A stretch of DNA of 64,000 nucleotides from Streptoverticillium olivoreticuli subsp. olivoreticuli (GCF_003391135.1 NZ_CP031455.1:4882001-4946000), one strand, 5' to 3'; positions 9,657 to 20,252 are shown, counted from the first letter of the stretch. Made by a program: numbers and translations. Notes: generated by a model not told the origin, from the sequence alone.

Positions 9657-11048
9657 TCAGCCCGGTGATCCGGTGGGGAAGCTCAGCCGGAAGCGGGCGC
9701 CGCCCGTCTCCGCCCGCTCCGCCGTCAGCTCGGCGCCGTGCGCGCGGGCGATCTGGCGGGCCATGGCGAGCCCGAGGCCGGAGCCGGGGAGGGCGCGGGC
9801 CTGCCGGGAGCGGTAGAAGCGGTCGAAGACATAGGGCAGGTCCTCGGTGGAGATGCCGGGGCCGTGGTCGCGGACCGTGAGGTCGAGGCCGTGCTCCGTG
9901 CGCTCCAGCCGCACTTCGACCATCGCGCCGGGCGGGCTGAACTTGGCCGCGTTGTCGAGCAGGTTGGACAGCAGCCGCGCGAGGCGGGCCGGGACGCCGG
10001 GGACGGTCACGGCGCCCGCGGTGTCCAGGTCGGCGGTGAAGGGGGTGTTCGGCCAGTGCCCGCGCGCGGCGGCCACACAGCGTTCGGCCAGCAGATCCAG
10101 CCGGACCTGCTCGACGAGCTGCTGCGGCTCCTCGTCCCGGGCGAGCTCGATGAGGTCGTTGACCAGGCCGGTGACCTCGCGGAGCTGCCGGCCGAGGGCG
10201 GCGGAGGCCCGGTCCCGCTGGGCGGGCGAGAGCCGTTCGGCGCGGGCGAGGAGCTCGGCGTTGGTGCGGAGCGCGGTCAGCGGGGTGCGCAGCTCGTGGG
10301 AGGCGTCGGCGACGAGGCGGCGCTGGGCGGCGACGGCCTCCTCCAGCTCGCCCAGCATGGTGTTGAAGCTGGTCGCGAGGCGGGTGATCTCGTCCTGGCG
10401 GCGCGCCTCGTAGGGCGGCAGCTCGATGCGGTGGGCGGGGTCGCGGGTGGCGGCGATGCGTTCGGCGGTGGCCGTGAGCCGGGTCACGGGCCGCAGGGAC
10501 GTACGGGACGCGAAGTAGCCGAGGGCCGCCGCGAGCAGCACCCCGGCGCCGCCGACCCCGGCGAGGAGCAGTCCCGCCTGCCGTACGCCCTGGTCGACGG
10601 TGTCGGAGCGGGCCGCGACCTGGAGGGCCCGGTCGTCCCTGAGGCGCATGGTGAACATCCGCATGTCACGGCCGCCGAGGGTGATGTTGCTGTAGAACTC
10701 GCCGAGCGTCCCGGCCGCGACGCGGCGCGTGGCCCCCGTGACCGGCAGCACGAGGCCGCCCTGGCCCGGTGCGGCGGGGTCGGCGCGGACGATCTGGGCG
10801 CAGGCGGGGGCGGCGAGCCAGTTGCACTCGCCGTAGAGCACCCCGGTTCCGCCGTGGCTCTGCTGGGACATGATCCCGGCCTGCTGCTTCAGCTGGAGGT
10901 CGAGCTGGCGCACGAGTTCGTAGCGGATCACGACGTACGCGGCGGCGAGCACGCCGAGGGCGACGAGCGCGACGGCCGCGGAGGTGACGAGCGCCAGCCG
11001 GGCGCGCAGGGGCCTGCGGCCGAGGAGGCGCGCGCGCAGCGCTCTCAC
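9657..11048 (-). CDS. HAMP-containing sensor histidine kinase
   Basis: This 463-aa OmpR-type sensor has TM1 near residues 18-40, an extracellular domain of about 115 residues containing a Cys pair (ECNWLAAPACAQ), and TM2 near 158-178. HAMP follows to about 240, then HisKA (SHELRTPLTALRTN). The HATPase has NLLDNAAKF, RDHGPGIS and GSGLGLAMARQIA. The GTG start at 11048 overlaps the regulator stop by 4 bp. It pairs with the response regulator and is divergent from the MurG-like gene. The signal is unknown. Confidence 0.94.
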   Translation of the reverse strand: MRALRARLLGRRPLRARLALVTSAAVALVALGVLAAAYVVIRYELVRQLDLQLKQQAGIMSQQSHGGTGVLYGECNWLAAPACAQIVRADPAAPGQGGLVLPVTGATRRVAAGTLGEFYSNITLGGRDMRMFTMRLRDDRALQVAARSDTVDQGVRQAGLLLAGVGGAGVLLAAALGYFASRTSLRPVTRLTATAERIAATRDPAHRIELPPYEARRQDEITRLATSFNTMLGELEEAVAAQRRLVADASHELRTPLTALRTNAELLARAERLSPAQRDRASAALGRQLREVTGLVNDLIELARDEEPQQLVEQVRLDLLAERCVAAARGHWPNTPFTADLDTAGAVTVPGVPARLARLLSNLLDNAAKFSPPGAMVEVRLERTEHGLDLTVRDHGPGISTEDLPYVFDRFYRSRQARALPGSGLGLAMARQIARAHGAELTAERAETGGARFRLSFPTGSPG

Positions 11049-11737
11049 CGCTCCGCCAGCCGGTAACCGATGCCGTGCACGGTGTGGACGAGGCGGGGCG
11101 CGCCGCCCGCTTCCAGTTTGCGCCGCAGATAACCGACGTAGACGGCGAGGGAATTGGAGTCAGGGCCGAAATCGGTGCCCCAGACCCTTTCCTGGATGAC
11201 CTCACGCGGCAGCACCTGGCCCGGGTGCCGCATCAGCACGTCGAGCAGGGCGAATTCGGTGCGGGTGAATTCCAGCGGGATGTCACCGCGTCTGCCGGTG
11301 CGGGTCTCCGGGTCCACGGTGAGGTCGGCGAATGCCAATTCGCCGCTCTCCTCGGTGGGTTCGACGGGCGCCGCGCGGCGGAGCAGCGCCCGCAGGCGGG
11401 CGAGGAGCTCGTCCAGGGCGAAGGGTTTGACGAGGTAGTCGTCGGCCCCCGCGTCCAGGCCCGCGACCCGGTCGGAGACGGCGTCGCGCGCGGTGAGGAC
11501 GAGCACGGGCGTACGGTCGCCGACCCCGCGCAGCCTGCGGCACACGGCGAGGCCGTCGAGCACGGGCATGGCGAGGTCGAGGACGATGGCGGCGGGCGGG
11601 TCGGCGGCGACGGAGGAGAGGGCCTCCAGGCCGTCCGCGGCGGAGCGCACCGCGTAGCCCTCGACTGTGAGCCCGTCCACTACCGCGGCTCGTACTTCGG
11701 GGTCGTCGTCGACGACGAGGACGCTCGTCTCGGCCAT
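11045..11737 (-). CDS. OmpR/PhoB-family response regulator
   Basis: The 230-aa product has a receiver domain (VLVVDDDPEVR; phospho-Asp in AIVLDLAMPVLDG; Lys in DYLVKPF). A winged-helix effector domain follows (LEFTRTEFALLDVLMRHPGQVLPR and SNSLAVYVGYLRRKLE). It is MprA/PrrA-like in layout. It is the first gene of a two-gene operon with the kinase. The 137-bp gap to the divergent MurG-like gene would contain both promoters, so it could control that pair. Confidence 0.95.
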   Translation of the reverse strand: MAETSVLVVDDDPEVRAAVVDGLTVEGYAVRSAADGLEALSSVAADPPAAIVLDLAMPVLDGLAVCRRLRGVGDRTPVLVLTARDAVSDRVAGLDAGADDYLVKPFALDELLARLRALLRRAAPVEPTEESGELAFADLTVDPETRTGRRGDIPLEFTRTEFALLDVLMRHPGQVLPREVIQERVWGTDFGPDSNSLAVYVGYLRRKLEAGGAPRLVHTVHGIGYRLAER

Positions 11738-11874
11738 TTCGCCTCCGGCGGGGTGCGCGTACTGATCACCTACCTTGTCAGAGGCAGTCTGAGAGGGCTC
11801 TTAGGACAAGCGGGCCCCGGGCAGCCGGGGCCGGATTTAAAAGGCTCTTAGAGCGCGTCCGCACGCTGCCCCAC

Positions 11875-13050
11875 ATGGCAAACGCACGCGACACACTTTC
11901 CGTGGTCATCGGCGCGGGCGGGACCGGTGGGCACATTTACCCGGGGCTCGCTGTCGCCGACGCGATTCGAGACGCCGTGCCGGACGCGGTCGTCAGTTTT
12001 GTCGGGACCGAGCGCGGGCTGGAGACCCGCCTGATCCCCCGGGCCGGATACCGGCTGCACACGGTCGACATGATCCCCTTCGACCGCTCGCTCGGCTCGC
12101 GCCGCTTCCTGCTGCCCGCCGATCTGCTGCGCTCCGGCATGCAGGCGCGGCGGGTGATCGAGGAGCAGGGCGCGCACGTCGTCGTCGGCATGGGCGGCTA
12201 TCCCAGCGCCCCCGCCGTGCTGGGCGCGCGGATGGCGGGGCGGCCCGCGCTCGTCCACGAGTCCAACGCGGTGCCGGGCCGTGCGAACCGGTTCGCCACC
12301 GCCCTCACCCCGCATGTGGCCCTCGCCTTCGACCGGACCCGCGGCCACCTCGCGGCCCGCGCGGGCGCCCGCGCCGAGACGGTGGGGATGCCTCTGGTCG
12401 GCGCGGTCGCCGGGCTGGACCGGGCGGCGCTGCGCGAGCCCGCCCGGCGGGCCTTCGGGGTGCCCGACGGGGCGCGGATGGTGCTGTTCAACGGCGGCAG
12501 CCTGGGCGCCGCGCGGCTGACCGAGGCCGCTGTGCGGCTGGCCGGGCGGTGGCGTGGGCGGTCCGATGTCCACTTGGTGATCAAGACCGGTCCGCAGGCC
12601 CTGGCGGCGACCCGGGCCCGGCTGGCCGCCGAGGGCGGCGACCGTGTCGCGACCGCGGTCGACTATCTGGACCGGATGGACCTCGCCTATGCCGCGGCCG
12701 ACCTCGTGGTGTGCCGCGCGGGCTCGGCGACGGTGGCGGAACTCGCGACCGTACGGGTGCCCGCGGTGCTGGTCCCGTACCCCCACGCGCCCCACGACCA
12801 CCAGACCCACAACGCCCGTGTGCTCTCCGACGCCGGGGCCGGGCTGCTGCTCCCCGACGGCGAGACGGACGGCGACCGGCTCGCCGAGCTGATCGGGCCG
12901 CTGCTCGCCGACCCGGCGCGGCTGGCCGCGATGAGCGCGGCAGCCGACCCGGGCACGCACACGATCGCCGCCGACCTGATGGCGGCCTGGGTGCTGCGCC
13001 TCGCCGGACACGCGGCAGCGCCGCCGGCGGCGCGCCTGCGCGCCGCATGA
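11875..13050 (+). CDS. MurG-like UDP-GlcNAc glycosyltransferase (paralogue, GT28)
   Basis: The 391-aa protein keeps the MurG signatures: N-terminal GAGGTGGHIYPGLAVADA, VVGMGGYPSAPAV, HESNAVPGRANR (catalytic-region His/Asn), NGGSLGAA, and the UDP-GlcNAc site CRAGSATVAE with VPYPHAPHDHQTHNA. MurG adds GlcNAc to lipid I at the inner membrane face. Genuine murG sits in the division/cell-wall cluster, so this copy beside a sugar dehydratase is probably a paralogue that acts on a special acceptor or donor. The ATG at 11875 has no clear ribosome site. A 29-bp gap separates it from the next gene. Confidence 0.85.
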   Translation: MANARDTLSVVIGAGGTGGHIYPGLAVADAIRDAVPDAVVSFVGTERGLETRLIPRAGYRLHTVDMIPFDRSLGSRRFLLPADLLRSGMQARRVIEEQGAHVVVGMGGYPSAPAVLGARMAGRPALVHESNAVPGRANRFATALTPHVALAFDRTRGHLAARAGARAETVGMPLVGAVAGLDRAALREPARRAFGVPDGARMVLFNGGSLGAARLTEAAVRLAGRWRGRSDVHLVIKTGPQALAATRARLAAEGGDRVATAVDYLDRMDLAYAAADLVVCRAGSATVAELATVRVPAVLVPYPHAPHDHQTHNARVLSDAGAGLLLPDGETDGDRLAELIGPLLADPARLAAMSAAADPGTHTIAADLMAAWVLRLAGHAAAPPAARLRAA

Positions 13051-13079
13051 CGACTTCCCGCATCCGAAAGGAACTTCTC

Positions 13080-14090
13080 ATGTCCTCGACTGCCAACGCA
13101 CAGAGCTGGCACGGCCGTACCGTCCTCGTCACCGGGGCCGAAGGGTTCATCGGGTCCACGCTCGTCGACCTGCTGGTGGAGCGCGGCGCGCACGTGCGGG
13201 TGCTCGTGCACTACAAGCCGTACGCCGAGCGCGGCCACCTCGCCCGCTACCTCGGGCCCGGCTCGCCCGTGGAGACACTCGCCGGTGACGTCCGCGACGC
13301 CGGACGCGTCATGGACGCCGTCGCCGGGTGCGACACCGTCTTCCACCTCGCCGCGCTGATCGGCATCCCGTACAGCTACGCCTCCCCGGAGGCGTACGTG
13401 CAGACCAATGTGGCCGGCACGGAGAACGTCGCCGCCGCCTGCCGCCGCCACGGCGTGCGACGCATGGTGCACACCTCCACCAGCGAGGTGTACGGGACGG
13501 CGCTCACCGTGCCGATCCGTGAGGACCACCCGCTGCAGCCGCAGTCGCCGTACTCCGCGTCGAAGATCGGCGCGGACATGCTGGCGCTGTCCTACGCGCA
13601 CTCCTTCGAGCTGCCGGTAACCGTCGTGCGGCCCTTCAACACCTACGGACCCCGGCAGTCCGCACGCGCCGTGATCCCCACGATCCTCGCCCAGCTGCAC
13701 TCCGGCGCGGAAGAGATCCGGCTCGGATCGACCACACCGACACGGGACTTCACCTATGTGACCGACACGGCGGAAGGATTCCTCGCACTGGCCGAGTGCG
13801 ACCGGGCGATCGGGCACGCCGTCAACCTCGGCACCGGCCGCGAGATCGCCATCGGCGATCTCGCCCAGTCGCTGATCCGGGCTTCCGGGCGGCCGGCCCG
13901 GGTCGTCGTCGACGAGACGCGACTGCGGCCTGCGGGCAGCGAGGTCGAGCGGCTGCTCTCGGACAACTCGCGGGCGCGGGACTGGGCGGGGTGGCAGCCG
14001 GTGGTCGAGCTGGAGGAAGGACTCGCCCGGACGTCGGACTGGGTGCGGTCGAATCTGCGGCTCTTCGCGGCGGATCGGTACCAGGTGTGA
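13080..14090 (+). CDS. NAD-dependent nucleotide-sugar 4,6-dehydratase (LegB-like SDR)
   Basis: This 336-aa extended SDR has the Rossmann motif TGAEGFIGS near residue 16 and the catalytic TSTSEVYG plus YSASK. Diagnostic stretches (SPYSASKIGADMLALSY, RPFNTYGPRQSARAVIPTI, TRDFTYVTDTAEGF) closely match UDP-GlcNAc 4,6-dehydratases of the LegB type, which start legionaminic-acid-like sugar synthesis. No other nonulosonate genes are nearby. The ATG at 13080 is preceded by AAAGGAA. It forms an operon with the MurG-like gene. Confidence 0.82.
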   Translation: MSSTANAQSWHGRTVLVTGAEGFIGSTLVDLLVERGAHVRVLVHYKPYAERGHLARYLGPGSPVETLAGDVRDAGRVMDAVAGCDTVFHLAALIGIPYSYASPEAYVQTNVAGTENVAAACRRHGVRRMVHTSTSEVYGTALTVPIREDHPLQPQSPYSASKIGADMLALSYAHSFELPVTVVRPFNTYGPRQSARAVIPTILAQLHSGAEEIRLGSTTPTRDFTYVTDTAEGFLALAECDRAIGHAVNLGTGREIAIGDLAQSLIRASGRPARVVVDETRLRPAGSEVERLLSDNSRARDWAGWQPVVELEEGLARTSDWVRSNLRLFAADRYQV

Positions 14091-14332
14091 GGCTGGGGCG
14101 GGGTTTTCGTTCCCCATCCCCGCCCCTTCCCGAAACCGGGGCTCCGCCCCAGACCCCGAAGCACGCTCCGCGCGCTGTCCTCAAACGCCGGACAGGCTGA
14201 ATTCGCTGGCTACGGTCCGCGGAATCCAGCCCGTCCGGCGTTTGAGGACGCGCCCGCAGGGCGCTGGGGGTCCGGGGTCTCCCCGGTTTCGGGAAGGGGC
14301 GGGGCTGGGGAAAAAGCCTGCCGCAGGCGGTT
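14091..14332. repeat. Inverted-repeat intergenic element between convergent genes
   Basis: The gap between the dehydratase and purC is filled by nested inverted repeats. Long arms containing GTCCTCAAACGCCGGAC (14177 onward) and CCGTCCGGCGTTTGAGGAC (to 14249) face each other. Around them, GC-rich segments (CCCCGCCCCTTCCCGAAACC and its complement) also pair. The element probably acts as a bidirectional terminator. Related copies lie near 22.1, 36.9 and 49.0 kb. Confidence 0.8.
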
Positions 14333-15232
14333 CTACGACCAGTTCAGGCCCGTCAGGCGCTCGTACGCCTCGACGTACTTCGACCGCGTCCGCTCCACGA
14401 CCTCCGGAGGGAGCGGCGGAGGCGGCAACTCGCCGTGGCGGTCCCAGCCCGACTCCGGGGACGAGAGCCAGTCGCGGACGAACTGCTTGTCGAAGGACGG
14501 CTGCGCATGCCCCGGTTCCCACTCCTCCGCCGGCCAGAAGCGGGAGGAGTCCGGGGTGAGCACCTCGTCCGCGAGCACGAGCTCGCCGTCCGCGAAGCCG
14601 AATTCGAACTTCGTGTCGGCGAGGACGATGCCCCGGTCCCGGGCGATGTCGCGGGCCCGGCCGTAGACGGCGAGCGTCGCCTGGCGCAGCTGCGTGGCGG
14701 TCTCCGCGCCGACCTGCCGGGCCACCTCCTCGTAGGAGACGTTCTCGTCGTGCTCGCCGACGGCCGCCTTCGTGGCGGGCGTGAAGATCGGGGACGGCAG
14801 CTCGGAGCCGTCGGTGAGGCCCTCGGGGAGGGCGAGCCCGCAGACGGTGCGGGTCTGCCGGTACTCCGCGAGGCCGGAGCCGGTCAGATAGCCGCGGGCC
14901 ACGCACTCGACGGGGACCATGTCCAGGGACCGGCAGATCAGCGTGCGGCCCGCCCAGTCGGCGGGGGCGCCGGCGGGCAGCTCGGTGGACAGGACGTGGT
15001 TCGGGAGCAGGTCGGTCAGCCGGTCGAACCACCACAGGGAGAGCTGGGTGAGCACCCGGCCCTTGTCCGGGATCTCGGTGGGCAGCACCCAGTCGTAGGC
15101 CGACATCCGGTCGGAGGCGACCATCACCAGCCGGCCCGCCTCGTCGCGGTAGAGGTCGCGGACCTTGCCGGTGTGCAGGTGCACAAGGCCGGGCACCTCG
15201 ACCGGTTCGGGCTTCTCTACGAATCCGGACAC
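14333..15232 (-). CDS. purC: Phosphoribosylaminoimidazole-succinocarboxamide synthase (SAICAR synthetase)
   Basis: This 299-aa enzyme ligates aspartate to CAIR with ATP in the eighth step of IMP synthesis. Family motifs are HTGKVRDLY and MVASDRMSAYDWVLPTEIPDKG at the N-terminus, VPVECVARGYLTGSG, and LADTKFEFG (metal/ATP). Its length is typical for the class found in actinobacteria. The start is GTG at 15232 behind a clear AGGAGG. It is a single-gene unit with its own start region. Confidence 0.97.
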   Translation of the reverse strand: MSGFVEKPEPVEVPGLVHLHTGKVRDLYRDEAGRLVMVASDRMSAYDWVLPTEIPDKGRVLTQLSLWWFDRLTDLLPNHVLSTELPAGAPADWAGRTLICRSLDMVPVECVARGYLTGSGLAEYRQTRTVCGLALPEGLTDGSELPSPIFTPATKAAVGEHDENVSYEEVARQVGAETATQLRQATLAVYGRARDIARDRGIVLADTKFEFGFADGELVLADEVLTPDSSRFWPAEEWEPGHAQPSFDKQFVRDWLSSPESGWDRHGELPPPPLPPEVVERTRSKYVEAYERLTGLNWS

Positions 15233-15300
15233 GCGTCCTCCTGGTGGTTTGTCCAAGCACCACGATTCTGCCGTACGCCGGGCGCGCGGTCCGACGAGGG

Positions 15301-16770
15301 TCAGCAGCGCTTGCAGATGCGATCGAGGAGGTTGGCCGTGGCCCGCTGGACGCGGGCGTCGACATGGCCGGGCCGGTCCAGCGCGGGGGACCAGGCGAAG
15401 GTGCCCGAGGCGAAGACCAGGGCGCCACTGGGGGCGCGGTAGAGCGAGGTCTCCTGGTGGCGTCCGACGCCCTCGGCGTCCTCGTACGGCGAGTGGGCCA
15501 GCAGGATGCGACGGGTGTGCTGCGGCAGGGCCGTACGGGGGAAGTAGCGGTCGGCCTCGCCCGCGACCAGGCCCGGCAGCTCGTCGCCCTCGCCCGCGCC
15601 GGTGGCGTCCCACAGCCAGTGGCCGGCGTTGCGGACGACCATGGGGGACGGCTCGGGCACCCGGCCCGCGTACTGGATGCCCAGCAGTTGCTGCTCGGCG
15701 GGCGAGGCGTCGCGCCAGAGCGCGGAGCGGCCTGGCCCGCGACGTTTTCGGCAGGTCAGCAGGCGGTCGGGGCCGGCCGGCGAGGGGGCGAGCTCGCACT
15801 GCCAGTACATGGTGTTCGCGGACAGGAACACCAGCGACGTGCCGGAGTCGCGGGCCAGCTCGGCGGCGCGGCGCATGGCGGGCGACCAGTACTCGTCGTG
15901 GCCGGGGAAGACCAGGCCGCGGTAGCGGGAGGGATCGACACGGCCCGCGTGCAGATCGCGGGTGTCGGCGTAGGCGAGGTCGTAGCCATAGCGCTCGGCC
16001 CAGCGGATGAAGTCGTAGGCGTGGCCCACGTGGAGCGGCAGGCCCGCGCCCGCGAAGGGGCGGTCGAAGGAGACCGTGGTGGCCGCCTCGTCCTCGCCCA
16101 GGAGCTGTCCGTCCTCGTCCCAGGCGTGGTAGAGGCTCGCGCCCGTGCGGCCGTCCTCGGGGTAGAGGTTGTACGCCTGCCAGGTGATGTCGGGCAGGAC
16201 GAGCAGCAGGTCTGCGGGGCGGCTGTCGCGGACCAGGAACGGGATGTGGCTGCGGTGGCCGTCGGCGGTGGTCAGGACGGCCACATAGGCGCCGAGGCTC
16301 CAGTAGCCGGGGATCTGGAGCCGCCAGGACAGCCACCAGTGGTGGCAGGAGACCGTGCGGTCGACGGTGAGCGGCGCGGGCTGGACGATGCCGGACAGCC
16401 GGGGGCTGGTGGTGATCTTCGCGGCGCCGTCGCCCGCGTAGTGGCCGACCCGGTAGACGTCCACGCTGAAGCGCTGCGGCGGGTCCACCGTGATGCGGAA
16501 GTCCATGGCCTCGCCGGGGGCGACGGCGCTGTTGGACGCGAAGCCCTTGATCTGCCGGCGCACGTCGTCTGCGGTGCGCGGCACGGGGACGCGGGACGCG
16601 CGCCGCCGGTCGGGGACGTGGCTCTCGGCGTACCAGGCGAGCATCCGGCCCGACTCGTCGACATAGGACTCGCTGTCGCGCAGCCAGGGCAGCGGGCCCT
16701 GCCCGAAGGGGTCCGAGACGGCGTGTGCGAGCGCCCCCGACTCCCAGCGGCGGATCCGGTCCGTCCCCAT
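15301..16770 (-). CDS. N,N-dimethylformamidase beta-subunit-like C-terminal domain protein
   Basis: The 489-aa product resembles the large-subunit C-terminal domain of DMFase. Recognisable stretches are DVYRVGHYAGDGA, DITWQAYNLYPEDG, VFPGHDEYWS, FLSANTMYWQ and a terminal VFASGTFAWSPALD. The fold is a class I glutaminase-like domain with an N-terminal beta sandwich; function in Streptomyces is unknown. No signal peptide is evident. The ATG at 16770 follows GGAGGGAG. It lies upstream of purC on the same strand with a 68-bp gap. Confidence 0.75.
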   Translation of the reverse strand: MGTDRIRRWESGALAHAVSDPFGQGPLPWLRDSESYVDESGRMLAWYAESHVPDRRRASRVPVPRTADDVRRQIKGFASNSAVAPGEAMDFRITVDPPQRFSVDVYRVGHYAGDGAAKITTSPRLSGIVQPAPLTVDRTVSCHHWWLSWRLQIPGYWSLGAYVAVLTTADGHRSHIPFLVRDSRPADLLLVLPDITWQAYNLYPEDGRTGASLYHAWDEDGQLLGEDEAATTVSFDRPFAGAGLPLHVGHAYDFIRWAERYGYDLAYADTRDLHAGRVDPSRYRGLVFPGHDEYWSPAMRRAAELARDSGTSLVFLSANTMYWQCELAPSPAGPDRLLTCRKRRGPGRSALWRDASPAEQQLLGIQYAGRVPEPSPMVVRNAGHWLWDATGAGEGDELPGLVAGEADRYFPRTALPQHTRRILLAHSPYEDAEGVGRHQETSLYRAPSGALVFASGTFAWSPALDRPGHVDARVQRATANLLDRICKRC

Positions 16771-16969
16771 CGCGCTCCCTCCCCTGTGCCCCCGACGCGT
16801 ACGCATTTCCGTCATCCGGTCCGGTGTGCCGCGAGGCGGCCGCACCCGGTGACCCCCAGCACATCACATGGCGCACCCGCACCGTCACGGCCTGTCGCAC
16901 TTTTTCCGGCGGGCGGCCGGGCGGGCGGGGGCCCGGTCACGGTGGGCGGGCGCGGGACGGCACGGGCCC

Positions 16970-18703
16970 TCACACCAGGCGGACCGGTTTTTCGGGTCGC
17001 ACGCCGACCTCGCAGAGCCAGGCGCGCAGCGGCTCGGCGTCGCCGTCCTCGATCAGGCTCAGGACCGTGCGCGTCAGGTCGGCGCGGCGGACGCCGCCGA
17101 CCAGCAGGGCCGGGCCGTCCAGCCAGTCCAGGCCGGGGCGGGCCCCGGCGGTGTCGACGGCGGCGCAGCACACCATGGCCGTCACATGGTCGGTGAGCAG
17201 CTCCCGGCCGCTGCGGGGCGGCTGGAGCGGGAAGAGCGGGGTGAGCCCGTCGAGCCAGGGCTCGGCCGCCGAGCCGAACGCGGCGCGGTCCACGGCGGTC
17301 TCCTCCCGGGCGGCCTCCCGGGCCACCTCGGCGCTCAGCCGCGCCCCCAGCTCCTCCGCGACCCCGCCGCACGCGGGGCCGGTGAGGCGCTCCAGGACCC
17401 GGGCCACAGTGGGGGCGGCGGTGCCCGTGGAGGGGGCGGCCGGGGCGAGGTCCTGGCCGGGGCCGGCGGGAACCGGCTCGGGGGCGCTTCCCGGGAGGCC
17501 GTCCGGGACCGGCCCGGGCACGGGGCCCGGATACGGGCAGGGGATGTCGTCCAGGACGCGGTGCAGGCGGGCCGCCTCCAGCCGCCACTTACGGTCCACG
17601 ACCTCCTCCGGATACTGGCTCCAGGCGACCGGCGACCAGTCGGGTCCCGCCATGGCGGGGCCGCCGTGGAAGAGGCGGGCGGCCAGCAGGGAGGCCGCCT
17701 CGTCCATCGCGCCGGGCTCCTCCAGCAGATCGCAGGCGGGCCGCTCGCCCAGCCGCGAGGCGAAGCCCTCGGCGAGCCGGTCGCGGCGGGACAGCTCGGT
17801 GAGGGCGGAGACGACGCCGGCGTCCAGCCGGGAGGGCCAGCGGCCCATCCGCCAGGCGGGCAGTGCCACGCGGTTCAGCAGCCGGTCCCAGCCGGCGTAG
17901 GCGAGGCCCACCTGCTCCTGCGCGACGATCCGCAGACCGTAGTCGACGGCCTGGGCGCGCTCCGAGGCGGCGGCCGCCACCCCGCGCTCCATCTCCGCGG
18001 CGTGGTCCCGGCAGGAGTGCAGCAGGAGCCGGGCGACGCCCCCGACGAAGGCGAGGGCCGGGCGCCCCGCGGCGACGGCCACGGCGGCATCCAGGCCCCG
18101 GACGAAGCGGCGGGCCGCGGCTATGTCGGGGTGCGCGGACGGACCCGTGCCCGCGACGACCGGGGCCAGCAGGGCGCGCAGCTCGGCGACGCGCATCCAC
18201 CACAGGAAGGGCGATCCGATCACCAGCACCGGGGCGGCACCCGTGCGCCGCGACGTGCGCGGCATGCCGTGCGGGGGGCCGTGCGCGGGGTGCGTGCGGT
18301 CCTCCAGCCAGCTGTCGCAGTCCGGGGTGAGGGCCATGGCGGAGGGCGCCGGGACGTCCAGCCGCTCGGCGAGGTCGCGGACCAGCCGGTAGAGATCGGG
18401 GGCCGTCTCCTCGGGGATCGGGACGGTGGGGCTCAGCGCGGGCCTGGCCCGGACGACCACCGTGCCGACGGCGGCCGCCAGCACCAGGGCCAGGGCGGCC
18501 GCGCCGACGAGCACCCAGCGCGCCGTGCTCCAGCCGCCGCCGTCCGGGATGCGGCCCATGGCGATGCCCGCGAGCAGCACGACGGCCGCGGCGGCGGGCA
18601 GGAGGGCGACGGCCAGCGCGGTGCTGCGGATGCGCAGCACCGCCAGGGCTTGGGCACGTGCGACCAGCACGCCTGCTTCAGGACCTGCCACGAGACCGAT
18701 CAC
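16970..18703 (-). CDS. Membrane protein resembling an M48-type peptidase that lacks HEXXH
   Basis: This 577-aa protein has two N-terminal transmembrane helices (about residues 28-48 and 62-86). A segment like M48 (HtpX/Ste24-type) peptidases follows: APDLYRLVRDLAERLDVPAPS, VLVIGSPFLWWM, and VAELRALLAPVVAG. In active M48 enzymes the last segment reads ELrAVLAHElGH, with the zinc HEXXH. Here the His and Glu residues are replaced. It is therefore probably a non-catalytic relative; the long C-terminal half is unassigned. The GTG start at 18703 is the most upstream good one. A palindrome lies 48 bp before it. Confidence 0.65.
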   Translation of the reverse strand: MIGLVAGPEAGVLVARAQALAVLRIRSTALAVALLPAAAAVVLLAGIAMGRIPDGGGWSTARWVLVGAAALALVLAAAVGTVVVRARPALSPTVPIPEETAPDLYRLVRDLAERLDVPAPSAMALTPDCDSWLEDRTHPAHGPPHGMPRTSRRTGAAPVLVIGSPFLWWMRVAELRALLAPVVAGTGPSAHPDIAAARRFVRGLDAAVAVAAGRPALAFVGGVARLLLHSCRDHAAEMERGVAAAASERAQAVDYGLRIVAQEQVGLAYAGWDRLLNRVALPAWRMGRWPSRLDAGVVSALTELSRRDRLAEGFASRLGERPACDLLEEPGAMDEAASLLAARLFHGGPAMAGPDWSPVAWSQYPEEVVDRKWRLEAARLHRVLDDIPCPYPGPVPGPVPDGLPGSAPEPVPAGPGQDLAPAAPSTGTAAPTVARVLERLTGPACGGVAEELGARLSAEVAREAAREETAVDRAAFGSAAEPWLDGLTPLFPLQPPRSGRELLTDHVTAMVCCAAVDTAGARPGLDWLDGPALLVGGVRRADLTRTVLSLIEDGDAEPLRAWLCEVGVRPEKPVRLV

Positions 18704-18750
18704 CCCCTGTTGCCTTGTCCGGGCTCCGCCGAGGAGTGCGACAGCGGACG

Positions 18751-18767
18751 CAACGCGGAGTGCGTTG
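18751..18767. promoter_or_regulatory. Palindrome upstream of the M48-like gene
   Basis: CAACGC (18751-18756) and GCGTTG (18762-18767) are separated by 5 bp. The element lies about 50 bp upstream of the GTG start at 18703, a suitable place for a regulator site. No regulator is known. Confidence 0.3.
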
Positions 18768-18841
18768 CCTATCCCCCCACTGTGGCACCGGCCACTGACA
18801 CCGCAATGCCGGTGGGCCAGTTGCCGGATGCACTTGGCTTG

Positions 18842-18867
18842 CGCCGCACCCTAGTTGGGGGTGCGGC
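18842..18867 (-). terminator. Hairpin downstream of purD
   Basis: A 10-bp stem (CGCCGCACCC) with a 6-nt loop lies 126 bp past the purD stop in a 289-bp gap. It probably ends the purD transcript. I see no gene in the remainder of the gap (18,704-18,992). Confidence 0.55.
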
Positions 18868-18992
18868 GTGCGTCAGCTCATTGGGCAATCGGTCACCCGA
18901 TGGAATGGCTTTGGTCAAAGGCGTTGCCCTTGCCGGACGGCTTCTGACACGGGTGGGGTACGGCCCGGTTGCGGTGCGCGGCCGCGCCGCAA

Positions 18993-20252
<1,260 letters not shown>

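Noticed and set aside
14091..14332. CRISPR-like array
   Set aside because: The repeats are nested inverted arms of unequal length, not regularly spaced direct repeats with unique spacers, and no cas gene is nearby.
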